From Dendrobium chrysotoxum (Eukaryota; Streptophyta; Magnoliopsida; Asparagales; Orchidaceae), in NCBI GenBank assembly GCA_019925795.1, contig CM034305.1, positions 68,250,573-68,314,572 of the forward strand: a stretch of DNA of 64,000 nucleotides, given 5' to 3'. The notes beneath the pieces were generated by a model. The model made no database searches, was not told where the DNA came from, and saw nothing but the letters and a program-made list of their open reading frames with translations. Positions 43,106 through 54,467 of this stretch are shown piece by piece. Made by a program: the position numbers and the translations under genes. How positions within the stretch are numbered: position 1 is the first letter of the stretch; each line of letters opens with the position of its first letter.

Positions 43106-46100
43106 GTTGGTCTCCCCTGAGCTACGCAAGTTATGGTTTAATGGTCCGTTTGCTTTGATTTCATGATTCTTGGATGCGATGTAATGTTTGGATGGTAATT
43201 TTAGTTATTTAATTGTTACTGATTTTTTGGTTGGCTAATGCTGAAATATGTGAAGCATGGCATTCTTCTTCTTGCTTATATAATTTTCCCTTGGATCTCT
43301 GTGTTTTTCCGCGGTCTTTTTTGGTAAAAGATAATCTGTAAAAATCTATAACGACTTGGTTTGCTAACTATTGACATTCAGAAAAGTTGCGTATCATATA
43401 CGGGTTAATTTAAGTAGGATTTAGTATATCTTGAAAACTGCTTGGTATTTCAATTGTTAAATCCGGTTAAATCCTGGTAAACTCTATGGCCATTTGTTTT
43501 ATGATTTAACTGAATAGGAGAGGGGAGGATAAGGGTGTACAAAGCACTATCATTGAGCTATTTGCAATTATATCATTCAGCAGCAAGCAAAGGATTGATT
43601 CTTTCATCAGTCCGTGGACTAATGTCTAACTGCCATGTATAAAGCCCCCACCTCCACTTCCTCCAGCAATAACAAGTCTTCTTTCGGGATTTGCCTCATT
43701 TTTGGCACTCTTCCTCACTTTCTCAAACCCTACGTTTTACTGACTCCTTGTTGGTTTCTTCATCATTGTAGTCAAAATTAGTGATCTTCTCGAGGCATCA
43801 TGGCCTATTTTTGAGGCCCTGGTTTTGTCATCCGTGACTGTGTGGATGTATGGCGGTGGTTAGTGGTTGTTGGTTAAGAGCTTTGTTGTTGTGATTGAGC
43901 ACTTTGAGCGGAAGATGAGCATTACTGTGAGTACAATCCCCTTCAACAAACTCCAGTTAGGATTTACTAAATCCTATTGAATCTCAAAAATGGTACAAAA
44001 TGAAATTTAACATAATAGCAGGATTTAAACGTCCCAAAAGTTGTTTGGAAGGACTTAGCTAAAATCTTTACTAATTCCTGCCTAAATCTGTACCAAAGTT
44101 GTTTGGAAGGCTTACTATTGGATGTCATTTGCTAGTAGTAGGCAAAAATTACTAATTTTGAACATCTTGACAATAAAAAATTTCAATATAATGTAGATCA
44201 TTACTGCAAATTTGTATTCTTTGGAACTTCATTAACACTTAACTAGTTCTAATACTAGTCATTATTGCATTATACATTTCTTAATAACTTTAACCTATTG
44301 TTGGCGCATGAATTTTCTCCTGAATGCTTATTAAGTTAATATAACATAATTTGATCGTGTCTTCTCAAGATCAATATGAGCCATATGAAATTGTCAACTT
44401 TTACAAAATTCATGTTGCACTAAAGTTCCTCCTATAGGTTTTTGTGGTATATAATTAATTGATTTGCTTGATAATAATATGATTTTGGTTAGTCTTTTTT
44501 CTGATAACATCTTCTTTCATGTCTTTGTTATTAATCATAGAAATGCTTAGCTTTTGCTATGCTTCTTCCATTTTTGCAGTTCTTTTAGCTCCTTTATTTT
44601 AAATTATATTTTTATATATTTTTTAATCTTGTAAAAGAACATTCATTTTCTTTAATAATTTTTTGTGCCTTCTAAGGTCATCATCAAATATTCTTATTGA
44701 TTTATGATTTATATGACTCTCCTAAAACCTCTTTGGCAATTTTCTTAATATAACAAATCATTTTATTCTACATAAAAAATTGGCTAATATTGAGTATTCC
44801 ACTTTATGTAAATATTGCGTTTGTAGATTTAATGGCCTTTCTTTACTTACCGTTACATTTTTTTCTTCTTTCCTACCACTTTATTGGCCGCTATAAGCTA
44901 ACATATGGGAAATTTTTTTCTGCTTCAAATCTTTTTTCTTGTTAAATCATTTTTTAGTTTCACTTGGCTTGTTGAATGGTACTCTTCAGGGCTATGAAGA
45001 GGATACTGTTGGTGATAGCACAGAAGATATTATTGAAAAGCAGCAGTCTGTGATTAGAAAAGCCTATGAAGCAGTTCCTGTTATGAACTACAAATCAAAG
45101 AAAAAGAAGAAAAAAAACAAGGAGATCCGGAAATCTGCCAAGTTCAAAGCTGAAGAATCACTAGATTCAATTCTAGAAGAGCTTTCTATTGATGTAAAGG
45201 CTTCTCATGAAAATAGATGCCATAGTGCTAAAGAACAAAATGAGAATGTGATAGATGCTACAAAAAAGCAAGGTGGTTCTTCAATCTTAACAGTGGATTC
45301 AAAATATTTAAAAGTCGAGAATGAATTGCGAAAAATATTTGGTTCTAGAGTCGTCAGTTCTTTTGAAAACAATGAGATTGGGGGAAACTTGAGACAAATG
45401 CATGGTGGAAGACGTGCAATCTACAACCCACGGAGAACCATTCTTGTCACTCCATCAAGTTTTTGGCCAAGATGGGACGGTTCTTTGTCCATGGAATTGA
45501 TTGAAACAAAGGATGGGCTTCATTATTTTAGGTAAGTGACCCTTATCTTTTTGCAATGACTCTTAGGAGGTAATGTGCGTTGGATGACTTTCAAGCACTT
45601 TTTTCGATACCCATATTATTTTGAAATATAATTAACTAGCATATACTTGCTTGATTATCTTGAGATTATTATTATTTGTCATGATGTGCATGCTTAAACA
45701 GGAAATTTCCAAGGCTAGAATTGAATCACTTGTGCAATAAATCAGCACTATTCAACCTATTGTTATTACTATTCCATCTAGTGTTAAAGCTAGGATCTAA
45801 GATTTTGAGACCAACTTATTGGAGAATGAAATACCAAAGGTTTAAGAAAGAGTAATTTAGCTCATGCTTAACTAGGAGGGATCGGTCGAGCATGAGGGAG
45901 GAGAAATCCATGCGGGCGAGAGGATTACGACTTTGACTACAGGGTTGGGGCGTGAGGTTTTTGGATTTAGTTAATAAATAAATAACAACAACAACAAAAA
46001 CAACAACATCAAGCCTTTGTCCCACTACGTGGGGTCGACTACATGAAAACTTGAACTTGTGCTCCGCTTCGTGCTTCATTTTGCGCCATTAACATATTTG

Positions 46101-49100
46101 GTCTACACAATGTATTAGCTATCCCCTTACCTTCAAATCTTGGAACAATGGTCATGCAAATTGCTTATTTGAGATCTCTCATGTAAGAAGGCATTTTTTA
46201 CATCATAGTGATGAATATGCCAATTGAAGTAGGCTGCCAGAGATTAGAGAATTTTTTCTTGTGTCATCTTTGCCACATGTGCAAATGCTTCGTGATAATC
46301 AACTACATATATTTGTGTGCTACCTAACATGTCTTGTTTTTTATTTTTCAATAGAGCCATTAGCCTTGTACTTCACAATGAAAACTTATTTGTAATCATA
46401 TTCTTTTATCTTGGCTCAATCATATTCTTTCGTCCAGGCATGGCAATCTTTCACATTTTTTTTTCAATGCATCTATTTCCTCTCTATAGAATTTTTCCAT
46501 TTGTATTTTAACAATGCCTCAAATAAAGCATTTGGAACAAAAAAACTATTTAGAATAATGAAATTTTTATTTAGTGGAGAAAAAGTGTTTAAGCAACATG
46601 TATTGGGACAACATATATGGATGTTTCTTTGTGCAATTTCTTGGACCTTTTCTAACAAAAATAGGAAGATTTAGGTCCTTTTCAGTAGATTATACATGCA
46701 ACGGGGGATCAAAACTTATCATATCCTCATTAAAAGTGATATTAGGTCGCATTTTAAATAAGTGTCTTGTCTGTTACAATTCTTATTCTTAAGTAATGCC
46801 TTGAGTTTAGATGTGGAAATCTCATGGAGTTGTCAATCTAGACTAACCTTGGGTTGATGGGGGTTGGACATGAATTCAGGTGAAGACTTAATGATGTTTG
46901 ATTGAGTGATGTTGTTTAGGATGTTTTGCAAGGGATAGTTTTAGAGTTGGTTGGATTATTTTGCCCTTGAGTAGGTATAAATAGAAAGGACGAAAACTTG
47001 AGTGACTATACTCTTTATCTACCATAAGTGAAATCTCCCTCTAAAGATAAAACCTTATGAAGGTCTATATTCGGCAAATATGACATCCACATATATAGAA
47101 AATTTCGCAGGAGGAGGATAATAATAATGGTATACTTTTTGGAAGAGTAGCCAATAAATACACAGTCAACATTTATGGGGTCTAATTTTCTCTATCTTGA
47201 TTATGAACAGAAGAGGTACACCAAATATTCTAGTTAAAAGACTATTAGAGTTTTTAACATGGGGTTAAAATTTGGGAAGACACTAGAGGAGTCTTATATT
47301 ATAAATTTTGTGAGGGTATTCTATTTATTAAATGTGCTACAGTAAGGACAACTTTCCCCCCACAAAATTTAGGTACATTGCTTTTGAATAGCAATGCTCA
47401 AATGATATTAAGTGGCCATTTATATTTTTAGTGACCCTATTTTTGTGTGGTCTATTGACACATGATAGGTCATTGATAATGTCTTCTTTTTGAAAGTAGG
47501 AAGTTAAAATTTGATTGAAATAATCTCTTCCATTATTAGACCTAAAGTTATTAATCTTCACCTCAAATTTCATTTTGAGTCATGGAATGAAATATAAGAA
47601 TGATATACTGACATCATTTTTTTTTGTTGATCGAGAAATCCCCAAATATCAATATGGATTAATTCAAAAGATACACAAGTGTGCTTTGCTTTGCAAGTTA
47701 ACAATTGTCACAATGAAAATCCATGATATTCACAATGAAAATCCATGATATTCAATTCTTTGAAAAAAAACATAATATTATATTCAGATGTTTAAAGTTT
47801 GGATGATCAAGATTAAAGTGATGCAGCCAAATGTCATCTTTATTTGAAATACTAAAAAAGGATTAGAGCATATTACTCATTTCTTCTTTTTGAAGTACTC
47901 ACTATTTTAATATAGTATAGCATTCCCTTTTCTTAGCAAGTCTAATCTTCCTCGAATCTTGGTCCTTGCAAACACGATAAGAAGGATAAAAAACTGCATA
48001 ATATTTAGATATTTTGTAAGCATTTGAATTGAAATGATATTTGTTGACAATTTAGGAGCATGAAGGAATTTTTTAATGGTTAGAGGAGATGTAATATGGA
48101 TATCTCGTAGCCCTGCAAATGTAACTAGAGAACTGTTTGCAACAATATTTTTTTTATTACTAGGGCATGGAGCGGAAGAGCTAAAATATTGAGAGTTGTG
48201 ACTAATTTGATATGTTCGCTCGAGTCGATGACGCAAGAGTTAGTAGAACACTTTGTTGAGATATTTAACTCAAGAGGAAATGGAGATGTTCTTGAGAGTG
48301 CTAATGAACATGCACTAGACGATTTCTTCTTAAGGGATCTTATCAAGCATTTGAGTTTTTCATTCTATTTACTATTGAGTCTTCCTTTTTCCCACCCTTC
48401 ATTATTCTTGGTTTGCCTCTAGCAAATGAGCCTGAGATCGAGATCTTCGTTGACCTCCTGATTTTTCCATTCTCAACTCTGTGGTTTCCTGCTTAGTTCC
48501 CTAAAATTATCCTTAGTCTGTCTTGGGTTCTTATAGTGGGTGCACCATAAATTGTCTTTTTTGCTGCTCTTCTTGAGAAAATGTATTTATCTTTCTTCTT
48601 TCTTTCCTTTGAGGTTCAATTTTAGTCATCATCATAATTGAACCATGTAAACTCTATTGCTCAAGCATTACATCCTTCAACTTTCTTTGCCTCTTCAAGT
48701 GAAGTTGTTCTTACCCATTGAGAATTTGAACTCTAACCTGATCAAATTGAAGATTGACTCCGACAAGGAAGTCATATGCCCAGTCCTTTTCAATGAAGTT
48801 ATTCAAGATGATGATGTCTTCTAAGCACTTCATTAATACTCAATAGTGATCCAGCTTTTGTCATGAACTCTTCCACATTTTCTCATTATTTTGCTCCATT
48901 TACTTTCACCTTGATTTCATAGACTTGGATTGAATCATGTGCTTTGGAATATGTTTTTCATTTGGAATCCCATGTCTTCTCAGGCGTAGTTAGGAACGTA
49001 CAAGTATCATTGATAGAGGGATCTACATCCCAAGCTTCTAGCTTGGATCAACTCTTTTTAATCTTGTCCATATGAGGTTATCAAGCTTACCAGACAAATG

Positions 49101-52100
49101 TGACTGTGGAGGTCAACGACGAGAGGTTGCTGTTGAAGTGCTGCAGTAGAAATTATGGACTTAAAATACAAATAATGTTGGCGGGAAAGTTATTATCTAT
49201 GGAGGAATGGAAAATTGTGCTATAGTAGATCATAGCAGGAGGTCGACGACGAGAGGTTGACATTGAGAGGACCATGCATAGAAATCAATGATAATTTAGA
49301 GGTCAACAAAGAGACTGATAGGGTATGGTAACATGCAATAAAGCGAGTGAAATCAAGACACAACAAACAATGACAATGAAGGCCCTGACACAAGTAGTTG
49401 CCAAAAAACCAAGTATTTGATTCCATGTGGAAAACACAAATGGCTGAAAGGAATTCTTCTTTATTGATTCAAAACATTCAATATAAATAATATATAGACA
49501 AATATAAGAAAGAAACAAGGATCCTAGTCTATCAAAATAAAATAAGTATTTACAAGTATACATCCTTTATGGCGATGCACTAAATACATACAATAAACTT
49601 CATACTTTGAATATATACAATCAGATTTAAATTTAGAGTTTCCTTATATGCCTTCCACGCCAAAATCAATCTTGGATTTCTATCTTTGGCATATGGTTAT
49701 TTCCTTAATAACATCGGTCATGTTTCCCTCCTTTAGTACCCATGGATTCCAACAAACATTAAACCGAACAAATGTTCTTGTGGAAATTCATTCCCACTCA
49801 CCCCTAACACCCGCTCCACTAGAAGTGCCTGTGTTCGTAAGGATAAAAGAGCTGTTGAGTTTATTAACTTTTTATAAACTTCAATGTCATGGAAACAGAG
49901 ACTAATTATTTAAATGTGCTTGGGAATTTTGACCCATTCAAGCTCATCTTAGTTGATGCTACTTATGGTTTCTACTCATGTAAGTGGTAATACCCGATTA
50001 TCTATCTTTTGAATCTAAACAAGCATTAGATTTTGAAGGAAATGACTGTCTGCGCTTGAGTTTATTCTAGCTTTTCCTTTTCTAATGTAACTAGGCTAAC
50101 ACAATGATGAGTTAATCCTTCAGTGCTTACCAGCGTTTTGTTCTTTTTTGTTTTAAGCTTCACTGTTGTCCTTGCGGGATCAAATTAAAGAAAAATCAGC
50201 GCTCTTATTAGCTATTACTATTTATTTCTTTCTTTCCAAATATTTTATACTCTTACCTCTAGGTCACATGATGTAGTTACTGTTAGACGATGACCCCGGA
50301 TACCTTTGGTTGGTCTGTAATGTTGTGGACTATTTCAGCTATGCCCCCAATTAATTTGCTAAATATTGTTGATTTTGCTATTTTTGGCTGCATTAGTTAG
50401 TGTTCTAATGATAATTAGCATTCTGTTTCTTAAACAAAATGTGTTCTGTGAATCAAATATGGATATTATTGAAATAATGTAAGATTTTAAGTGCGTGATT
50501 TTAATAGGAACCCACTTCCTATGTTCATCAATTAGAAGCTCCAAACCATCTACTATATTCAACAACTAGAAGCTTAGATCTCCTTGAGAAGCTCAGCATG
50601 TTCTTCGTAGGGTACTTTCTTTAGCATAGAAAAATTCTCTTAAGTCAATCAAAACAAGTCATAAATAACTTCAAAGCAAACTAAATAAAGAAATAAATAT
50701 CTTTGGGCTTTAAAGCTAAATTGTTCCTCATTTCATTTGTTTGTTATTTTTGACCATTCCTTCAATTCACATGGATTGTGGCATGCTTTTTGTTATAGCA
50801 ATTCTAGCAGAAGAAACAAGGAAGGATTGATTGAGAAATAATAATATTATATATTATTATGATGGAAGTAGTAAATAGACTTGAAAATGATTTTAACATA
50901 TGTAATAAAGCGTAGAAAACGTATCATAGATAAAATAAATGTTAAAGTATTAGAAATGAACAGGCATATGCCAAATGTGATAGGGATAGAATTTATGCGA
51001 AATAATTTCTAAGGAATATATTTAACACCCTTACAATACTCAACAAGAACTAATGAAGACTGTGGATTCATAAATCAACTTGAAAGGGTTGGGATGTCGC
51101 TAGCGATGATGATGATAATGACGGGGATGAGGATGATAAGTAGATACATTGAATCTGCATATACAACAGGAGTTACAAATAAATAGGTGAATCATAGAAC
51201 AAATAATGATGACTTCCTGTTTAATTGAGTTGTTTGAATGTGATGAAGAGAGAGAATCAATTTTCCTTGTAGAAAATGGCATGACATTGTACTTTTGGTG
51301 CATTTTTTGAAATTCCTGCTTCTCCTCTCCGTTCACCGGTATTTAAATTGCAAGATATCTGCCTCTTTTTTGTCATATGTCCTTTAATAAGCATAGTTCT
51401 TACATAGCATTTGATCTATGATCCATATTACAGGTATTTACATTCTGCGGCTTATAGTCATGCACAAGAAGCTTTTGAAGCTGCTAAATCTGCTAATGAT
51501 CTCAACGCCATTGCAAGCATCTTAGCTCATTATCCTTATCACATTGAATCTTTGCTGACATTTGCAGAGGTCTTCAAGTTTTCAGGAGAACATCAGTCAT
51601 CAGCTGATGTACTTGCTAAGTGTTTATTTGCACTTGAGTGTGCATGGCATCCATTATTTACTCCGATGCAGGGAAACTGCCAACTAAAATACATTCATGA
51701 TACAAATAAGCCATTCTTCACTGCACTTTTCTGTCATATGAAAAATTTAGACAGACGCGGCTGTCATCGATCGGCATTAGAAGTCTGCAAACTTCTGTTG
51801 CCTTTAGATTATGATGACCCTAAGGGAGCTTTACTTTGTATCGATTATTTCTCTTTGAGAGCAGAAGAGTATAGATGGTTAGAAGAATTCGTTGATGAGT
51901 ATAGAAGTGATAACTCATTATGGATGTTCCCTAATTTCTCATATTCTCTTGCATTTGCTCGCTTTTTTATCGAGCATGATTTATCATCATCCAGTAACTC
52001 TACTGAGCAGACTGAGAAGGCCTCATCAACTGACCTTATGAAGCAAGCATTGATGCTTCACCCTTTGGTTTTGCAGAAGTTAGTTGCCAAGGCACCTTTA

Positions 52101-54467
52101 AAAGAATCATTATGGACCCAGATACTAAAGAATTCATTTTTTGGTTCTGCAAAAGCTGGAAGCCCCACATTGGAGCACCTAATAAGCATATATGTGGAGC
52201 GAAGTTATCTTATATGGAGGTTCCCAGAACTGCAAAATTTGTTGAAAGAAGCTGCTCTGCAAGTAATTGAATCTCTTAAAGCGAGCAGCAGCGAAGCCAA
52301 GGATTGGGCATGCGTCAGGAAAGAAGCTTTCTCATCAGAGAGAAATGAGTAAGTATTTCACTATTGGAAGAATACATATGGTAATTTTCGGTCGCATATT
52401 TAAGAGCATTAACTTACATCGTATATTTAAGATCATTAACTTATTATATTTATAACCCATTTTTTAGACTTTTATCTACTAATTTACTAATTTCCTTTTG
52501 AAGGCTGTATGATATCTGTACATTATTAACAACAGGTTCTGTAAAATACTTATTAACAACATTAAGGGGATGCTGGATACGAGTAGGATTTAGTAAGTGT
52601 ACTAAATCCATATTTAGTAAATTAATGAGGCATTAAATCTTGAAAATTGTTTGGCATGATAGAATTTAATTTTGATTAAAGTTTAATTAATTATTGGTAG
52701 ATTTTTTTTTTCAATAAATGAAATTTAAATTCAGGAGATGAATAGGTACAAGTAGAGGATATCTCATAAATCCTACTTTCTTGAGGATTTACTAAATCTA
52801 GGATTTAGCCTAAAATGAGAGGAAAATGGGATTTAAGAAGGTAGTAGGATTTATGTAACTTAACAAAATTTTTTGCATCATTTAGCCTTAATCTTATGTT
52901 TCTCAAAATCAATTTGGATTCATACCAGGTAGGTCTACTATGGAAGATATACATTTATTAAGAGGTTTGATGGAGAAGTATAGAGAGAATTAGGAGGATC
53001 TACATATGATTTTTATTAATTTAGAGAAAGCATATGATAAAGTTTCAAGAGAAATGCTATGGAGAGTTCTACATAAGAAAGGGGTTAATAATGCTTATAT
53101 TAATTCAAGTCATTAAGGATATATATGCAGAAGCTGTTACTTGTGTCCAAACACAAGGTGGTTTGACCAAGTATTTTCCTATTTCAGTTGAATTACATCA
53201 AGGATCAGCCTTAAGCCTATATCTTTTTGCTTTAGTCATGGATGTTCTCACTAGACATTTGCTAGAGGTTATACCCTCGTGTATGCTTTTTGCTGATGAT
53301 ATTCTTCTTGTTGATAAGACTAGAGAGGGAGTTGAAGGTAAACTTGAATTATGGAGGTCAAACTTAGAGTCTTACGGCTTTCGTTTGAGTAGATTTAAAA
53401 CTGAATAGATGGAGTATAATTTTAGTAATAATAAATCTAGTAGAGTGATTGTGACTTTGGGTGATCAAGTCATTAATAAGAATACACGCTTTAGATAGCT
53501 TGGGTCTTTTGTTCAGAGTGATGGTGAAATAGATGGGGATATTATTAGTAGAATTCAAATTGGATGGTTGAAGTGGAGGAATGCATCGGGCTTGTTGTGT
53601 GATAGAAAAGTCCGTCTCAAACTTAACGGAAAATTCTATAAGATGGTAGTGAGACCTGCAATGTTTTATGGTGCAGAATGTTGGCCATTAAAAGAGAAGA
53701 GTAAAGTGTTGCAGAGATGAGGATGCTTAGGTGGATGAGTGGCTTTACTCTTAGAGACAGGATGTGAAATGAGCATATATGTGAAAAGGTTGGAGTAGCT
53801 CTAGTGGAAGATAAGTTTTGAGAGTCACCTTAGATAGTTTGTTCACATAAGACGGCGGCCTTCCGATGACCCGGTTAGGAAAGTAGATTTATTAGATTTG
53901 ACTTGTAAAGGTAGAGATAGACCTACAAAGACTTGGTTAGAAAATATTAGAAATGACCTTTCTTTATTAGATTTAGATGAGAATTTGACTCTTAACAAGA
54001 CACAATGGAGAAAAAGGATTCATGTATCCGACCCCACATAGTGGGATAAAGTCTTGTTGTTGTTGTTGTTGTTGTTAGCCTTAATTTTGCAACCAAGCAG
54101 CCCCAAAAAAATTTTTACTGAAAATACCTTATTGGAAGGTCTACTTAACTTGTTAAGATGCTGATTATATTATATTGATCTCCTGTCCTTTTTGGTCATT
54201 GGCAGATATTCTCATCTTCTGGTCTCGGACTTTTCTGATACAATTCCGACAATTCCACCTGAGGAGCTGCGTCAGTTTATGTTCGGACCGCATTTAGATG
54301 AGATCCATCCTGGTGATGAAGGAGATGCAAATCCACAGACAGCTCATGCTACCCATGAAGTTGCTGGCCGCAATGCGGCAGTTGTTTTCTTGGAGTCTTT
54401 GTTACCATGGGTTCATTATGGAGAGAGGCAAGCCCATGCGGAAGATCATGATCAGAATAGACAATGA
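42932..54467 (+). CDS. TCF25: TCF25 / Rqc1 (Nulp1) homologue, 4 coding exons
   Basis: Homologue of transcription factor 25, the counterpart of yeast Rqc1, a subunit of the ribosome quality-control complex that works with the Ltn1/Listerin ubiquitin ligase on stalled nascent chains. Coding exons: 42932-43105, 44990-45531, 51434-52348, 54206-54467. Phases agree at every GT-AG junction; 1893 nt, 630 aa, the usual plant length. Seen: the start MSARLLRRVLKEQ, an acidic Gly/Glu-rich segment, a Lys-rich nuclear/nucleolar signal near residues 93-106, the FGSRVV...WPRWDGSLSMELIETKDG block, and the TCF25 domain with HSAAYSHAQEAFEAAKSAND, SLLTFAEVFKFSGEHQSSAD, ALECAWHPLFTPMQGNCQLK and CHMKNLDRRGCHRSALEVCK. 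The C-terminus has the FLESLLPWVHYG motif. No frame damage is seen, so the gene is probably functional. Confidence 0.95.
43410..44110. other. possible MITE-related segment in TCF25 intron 1
   Basis: ggatttagtatatcttgaaa (left) and ggatttactaaatccta with ttgtttggaaggactta (right) resemble the ends of the MITE at 52566-54104 in wording and are partly inverted to each other. Boundaries and target duplication are not resolved. Confidence 0.35.
44990..45531 (+). CDS. TCF25: TCF25 coding exon 2
   Basis: Begins GYEEDTVGDSTEDI, carries the poly-lysine stretch, and ends with the conserved WPRWDGSLSMELIETKDGLH. Acceptor tcttcag, donor gtaagt, ends in phase 2. The Arg codon AG|G is completed by exon 3 to give HYFR-YLHSAAY. 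Confidence 0.95.
45981..46080 (-). mobile_element. 3' end of an RTE-type LINE in TCF25 intron 2
   Basis: Minus strand: gtcgaccccacgtagtggga then caaaggcttgatg and a (TTG)n tail (46010-45981 on the minus strand). This matches the 3' end of the fuller RTE copy at 52893-54074 (ccccacatagtgggataaag + TTG tail). Only about 70-100 bp is present. Confidence 0.75.
46080..49754 (-). mobile_element. minus-strand Ty1/copia relic in TCF25 intron 2
   Basis: Probable 5' LTR 49754-49426 (starts TGTTGGAATCC, ends CCACA) followed by a degenerate primer site tggaatcaaatac. Protease/integrase start at 48346-47907: SSAPCPSNKKNIVANSSLVT, APKLSTNIISIQMLTKYLN. Integrase core at 47573-47337: KINNFRSNNGRDYFNQILTS, YFQKEDIINDLSCVN. 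RT near 46300-46110: SLAAYFNWHIHHYDVKNAFL in conceptual translation. Stops in all parts; the 3' LTR was not found. Antisense to the host gene. Confidence 0.82.
51434..52348 (+). CDS. TCF25: TCF25 coding exon 3 (main TCF25 domain)
   Basis: 915 nt coding for the helical-repeat core of the family: ILAHYPYHIESLLTFAEVFK, ALECAWHPLF, NCQLKYIHDTNKPFFTALFC, MKNLDRRGCHRSALEVCKLL, and LPLDYDDPKGALLCIDYFSL. Acceptor ttacag, donor gtaagt. No internal stop. Confidence 0.97.
52566..54104. mobile_element. MITE interrupted by an RTE LINE, TCF25 intron 3
   Basis: Outer ends ggggatgctggatacgag (52566) and, inverted from 54104, ggggctgcttggttgcaa; the internal repeats are ggatttagtaa/ttactaaatcc. The LINE at 52893-54074 sits inside, about 330 bp from the left end. 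Without it the MITE would be about 350 bp. A clean target duplication of the MITE itself is not visible. Confidence 0.65.
52893..54074 (+). mobile_element. 5'-truncated RTE-type LINE with TTG tail
   Basis: The reverse transcriptase is readable with stops and frameshifts: QNQFGFIPGRSTMEDIHLLR, IFINLEKAYDKVSREMLWRV, SVELHQGSALSLYLFALVMD, LFADDILLVDKTREGVEG (active-site FADD), and RLKLNGKFYKMVVRPAMFYG. The 3' end is accccacatagtgggataaa, gtc, (TTG)n, which is characteristic of plant RTE elements. Target duplication ttagccttaat on both sides (52882-52892, 54075-54085). Endonuclease domain lost by 5' truncation. Confidence 0.9.
54206..54467 (+). CDS. TCF25: TCF25 coding exon 4 (C-terminus)
   Basis: Reads YSHLLVSDFSDTIPTIPPEE, then LRQFMFGPHLDEIHPGDEGD, and ends RNAAVVFLESLLPWVHYGER followed by an acidic tail and TGA at 54465-54467. 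Acceptor ttggcag. The FLESLLPW motif marks the family C-terminus. Confidence 0.94.

Noticed and set aside
45532..51433. Extra TCF25 exons in the long second intron
   Set aside because: HYFR-YLHSAAY is continuous in the family across the 45531/51434 junction, so no coding sequence is missing. The open frames there belong to the copia relic or are noise.
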